This document shows positions 59,894 to 64,000 of a DNA stretch of 64,000 nucleotides, one piece after another. The notes under the pieces were generated by a model, which was not told the origin of the DNA, made no database searches, and worked only from the letters and a program-made list of their open reading frames with translations. The position numbers and the translations under genes were made by a program. The stretch lies in contig JAPTOF010000005.1 in assembly GCA_028554755.1 (NCBI GenBank), positions 11,484,501 to 11,548,500 of the forward strand. The letters are read 5' to 3'. Source of the DNA: Cordia subcordata. Its lineage: Eukaryota > Streptophyta > Magnoliopsida > Boraginales > Cordiaceae. Position 1 is the first letter of the stretch; the number at the start of each line of letters is the position of its first letter.

Positions 59894-62800
59894 TTAGGAA
59901 ACACTCCTAGCCTTTTTTTTTTTAGAAGACTATCTTCATAAGTCTTCTTCTTCAACTCATCCGTTAGGGTTTTTCCATTAGAGAAATCCATTAAAGCTTC
60001 ATCTAGAAGCTTCCAAACCTCCTCAAATTTTGATCGAAGATTCTTCTTCTTTAGGCGTACCAATCTATTGGTTTATTTTTTCTATTCACTTCTTCATATC
60101 AAAAGCCCAGCTCATCTCCTCTTTGCAAGACTCTGCTTATGGTTGCTGCTCTTAATCTAGCAGGAACTGAGGAAATCTCTCCAGGTCTTCAAAGATTTAT
60201 TCAAAATATAGGTAATCTAGTTCATCTTAAACTAGATAACACTAATTTTGTGCTATGGAGATCACAAGTTCAAGGTGTTCTTCAAGCTTCAAAGCTTCTT
60301 GATCATGTGCTTGGTAAACTTCCTTGTCCTTCTGTGGAAATTGAAGATGCAGAAGGCAAACTCATTCCAAATCCACTCTATGATAAGTGGATGGTTCAAG
60401 ATGATTATCTGAGATCATGCTCGTTTACAACAATGACTCTAGCAATACACTCTTAAGTTTTTCATCTTCCAACAGTAGCTGAGGTTTGGGATGCTCTTCA
60501 TCAGAGATTTAGTTCTCTTAGTAGGACACACATTTATCAACTTAAAGTTCAACTTCTTCATTTGTCAAAAGGATCTATGACAATGCAAGCTTATCTTAAT
60601 CATGTAAAAACTATCATAGATGGTTGAGCTGGTGTTAATGAGTATGGATCTCAAGAAGATTGTGTCATGTACATTCTGAGAGGTCTACCCTCAGAATATA
60701 ACTCGTTCAAAGCTTCTATAAGGGTTAGACCTAGTCAAATCACAGTCTCAGAACTTTCCTCACTTCTCATTTCAGAGGAACTCCATATGAAGATGGAAAG
60801 TTCTCTTTCTATCACTGATTCTTCCGACAAAATGTTCATACAGACTTTATTCTACTTCACGGTCTAGAGGAGGTCAATCAAGAGGTAGAGGTTTTCCAGA
60901 AATAGAGGAGGAAGGGTGGCGGGGTCAAAATAGAGGAGGTCTTGTCGGGCCTCGGGCAATTAGTTTCTAGTATTTCTTCATCACAAATACCAGAACACCA
61001 CCTCATCGCCTCTCGATCCATACCATCTTCATCACAAATCAAATTGTACTGTCAAATCTGTGGTAAAGCAAATCATGTTGCTCTCAATTGCTGGCACAGA
61101 TTTGATCATATTAACTATGCTTCTCAGCCTCTTATCAGAAAGCAAGCCTACACTACTCAGACTTCTTTAACTTCCACAAATGAGCAGCAATGGGTTCTTG
61201 ATTCAGGAGCTAATACACATGTCACAAATGATCTCAGTCAGATTCAGGCACATCAACCATATACTGGTACTGATATAGTAGCAGTTGGTAATGGCCAAAC
61301 TTTGAACATTCAAAGCATGGGTGATGGTATTCTCTCTACTTCTTCTAAATCTTTACTTCTTACTAATGTGTTATATGTTCCTCATATTGCAACTAATCTT
61401 GTTCCATTTCCAAACTTACTCATGACAACAATTGCACTATCTGTTTTAATTCCAAGGAAGTGACAATGCTGGACAACCTCACACATTCTACACTGTACAA
61501 GGCCCCTTGTAAAGGAGGACTGTACTATCTTCCTATCTCATCATCTTTCAACAACAATTCATCATCAGTCTACAAAGGTGCTCAAGTTCTTATTGCCAAC
61601 CTCAAAAATAAAGAGATTTCTACAGAGATCTTATGGCACAAGAGACTTGGTCATCCTTCTTCTTCTGCTGCTGCAACTTTGTCTCAAATTCTAGGTGTTA
61701 GGTTACCTACAACCACTATTCAGTGTGAATCCTGTTCTTTAGCAAAATCACACAAGTTACCATTTGATTTGTCTGTTTCTGTTTCTGCTAATCCGTTTCA
61801 GTTAGTACATATTGATGTATGGGGTCCTGCCCCTGTTCCTTCTAATAAAGGGTTTAGATACTATGTAGCCTTTGTTGATGACTATACAAGGTTTGTGTGG
61901 CTTTATCCAATGAAGAATAAATCTGAAGTGTTTTCTATATTTCTTACCTTTCATGCAATGATTAAAACCCAGTTTCAAGCTCACTTGCAAGTCTTAAGAA
62001 CTGACAATGGGACAGAATTTATCAATAAACAGTTTCAGTCCTATTTGCAATCTATTGGTGTTTTGCATCAAACTAGTTGTCCATATACTCGAGAACAAAA
62101 TGGCAGAGTAGAAAGAAAGCACAGACATCTTCTTGAGACTACTTTAACTCTGTTCCATCAAAGTAATTTTCCTCCAAATTTTTGGTTGGAAGCATTGGCT
62201 ATGTCTAATTTCTTGATTAATAGACTTCCAACTCCTGTTCTTAATCACAAGTCTTCTTATGAACTTCTATACTCTATTCAGCCTAACTATCAAGATTTTA
62301 AGTCATTTGGCTATCTGTGTTATCCTTGGTTAAAGCCTTACACTAAACATAAACTTGAGCTAAAATCAAAACCTTGTGTGTTCATAGGATTCTGCCCACA
62401 AACAAAAGGCTACAAGTGTCTAGATATAGAAACTCACAAAGTCTATATATCTAGGCATGTCAAGTTTGATGAACATGTCTATCCATATCCTAAGTTTGCA
62501 GCAGTCACTGTTTCACTTCATCAATTCTCATTCACAGATCTTTCTTCATCCAGTCCAGATGCCATTTCTTCTCAATTTCCACCTATATTCAATTCTTTTC
62601 CTTCTGGATCAAGTACTTTCAATTCTCATTCATCTCCAAATTCATCCTCATGTTCAGAGATTCAAAGTCATATTCCTACACAGATTCAATCTACTGCTTC
62701 TCATACTTCTTCCATTAGGTCTACTTCTCAATTCTCAGGTGCATCTTTGTCATCTTTTAGGCAATCAGGTGCCTCTTTATCATCTTCTGTACCATCTCAA

Positions 62801-64000
62801 TATAATCATACACCTAATCATTTACATCATAATTCTCATTCTACATCTTCATCTCAGTCATCACAGTCTTCAATTCCCATATCTGATTCTGAGCCATTTC
62901 AAAATATGGCTCCAATATCCAATCATCCCATGCTTACAAGGTCAAAAACAGGTTTTTTACCTTCTCCACTATATCAGTTACATACTTTAATCACCACTCC
63001 AACAACTTATGAGCCTAGTACATACAAAGAGGCCTCTAAGTATCATTGTTGGGTTCAAGCAATGATAGAGGAATATAAAGCATTACAAAATCAGGAAACT
63101 TGGGACTTAGTTCCTCTCCTTTCAGGAAGGCAAGCTATTGGTTCAAAGTGGGTGTTCAGAATAAAAACACATGCAGATGGATTTATAGCTAGGTATAAGG
63201 CTAGATTGGTAGCCAAAGGTTATTTGCAAGAACAAGGAATTGACTATCAAGAGACTTTTAGTCCTGTAGTCAAAAGTCCTACTATTAGGACAGTTATATG
63301 TCTTGCTCTGCATCATCATTGGTCTCTTAAACAACTGGATGTATCTAATGCTTTTCTGCATGGTACATTGGATGAGGAGTTTTATATGTCTCAACCTCAA
63401 GGATTTGAGGATTCTACTAAGCCTGGATATGTCTGCAAGCTTAAGAAATCACTTTATGGGTTGAAACAGGCTCCCAGAGCTTGGTATTACAGATTTTCTA
63501 ACTTCCTGCAAACATTGGGGTTCATTTCTAGCTCTGCAGATACTTCACTTTTTCTTCACAAATCATCCACAGACTTTACATTGTTATTGGTTTATGTGGA
63601 TGATATTATTGTTACTGGCAACAATTATTCTTATATATCTACTTTAGTTGCAAGATTGAATACTCAATTTGCAATGAAGGATCTTGGACCTCTTTCCTAT
63701 TTCCTAGGTATTGAAGTAAAGTATACTTTTGAGGGTAACTAAGTATGCAAAACAAATTCTCAATCAAGCAGGAATGACTGATTGCTCTCCTAAGCAGACT
63801 CCTTCCTTAGCTAAAGCTACTCTGAAAAATTCAGATCATACTCCTTATGCTAATGGAACTCAATTCAAGAGTTTGGTTGGTGCTCTGCAGTACATTACTA
63901 TGACGAGACCAGATGTTCAGTATGCTATTAATTCTCTTTGTCAGAAGATGCATAGTCCAACTGTTGCAGATTTTGCATCTTTAAAAAGGGTTCTAAGGTT
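59894..64000 (+). mobile_element. Ty1/copia element 2, younger, runs off the window
   Basis: Gag begins at 60139 and continues in the same frame through stops at 60454 and 60626 to about 60865. It is followed by a frameshift and a zinc knuckle CQICGKANHVALNC. Protease has DSGANTHVT (about 61203). A second frameshift near 61400-61440 leads into a 760-codon frame, 61460-63742. That frame holds the HHCC finger with HKRLGHPS and CESC, an integrase core with all three acidic residues (HIDVWGP, LRTDNGTEF, NGRVERKH), and reverse transcriptase with YVDDIIVTGNN. A frameshift near 63720 separates the start of RNase H, which continues to the window end. Pol is far better kept than in element 1, but gag has stops, so this copy would need proteins supplied by other copies. 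It has the same orientation as RGP1. Confidence 0.92.

Noticed and set aside
62457..62990. 177-codon Leu-rich frame in copia element 2
   Set aside because: It is an alternate frame of the Ser-rich linker between integrase and reverse transcriptase in the 760-codon pol frame.

Overview
This is nuclear DNA from a flowering plant, probably a eudicot. The evidence is AT-rich intergenic sequence, GT-AG introns, plant-specific gene families (an ABCG25-type half transporter, a DUF688 protein, a GASA/Snakin remnant) and plant transposons (Ty1/copia, LINE, PIF/Harbinger-type MITEs, possible CACTA ends). I cannot name the species. The window is gene-poor: two complete genes, the first part of a third, one pseudogene, and otherwise repeats and unassigned sequence.

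Layout. 0.5-1.2 kb: a decayed GASA gene (+), two exons visible, with a stop codon in place of a conserved cysteine. 2.1-5.6 kb: a broken copia element (+) and its probable 3' LTR. 6.8-16.5 kb: a complete ABCG25-like gene (-) of three exons and 668 codons, with a 7.46-kb second intron and ABRE-like motifs, a TATA box and a GA tract upstream. 17-24 kb: intergenic, with a block of CACTA-like subterminal repeats at 20.0-20.6 kb. 24.2-24.9 kb: an intronless 208-codon DUF688 gene (+). 25-47 kb: a long intergenic tract rich in MITEs. Several have exact TAA/TTA target duplications, one has a copy of its own family inserted in it, and four lie end to end at 39.3-40.8 kb. The same tract has two tandem duplications, a poly(A)-ended 167-codon frame, a long inverted repeat and a LINE fragment. 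47.7 kb to the end: the first four exons of an RGP1 homologue (+). The intron after exon 4 contains a decayed copia (-) and a younger copia (+) that appears to be inserted in the leader of the first. The later RGP1 exons lie beyond the window.

The genes belong to unrelated pathways: abscisic acid export (ABCG25), Golgi Rab activation (RGP1 with RIC1), and an unknown role (DUF688). What links the regions is repeat history. The older coding repeats are broken largely by changes that look like C-to-T or G-to-A transitions, as expected of cytosine-methylated DNA, and the MITEs show a clear order of insertion. I found no previously undescribed functional system.
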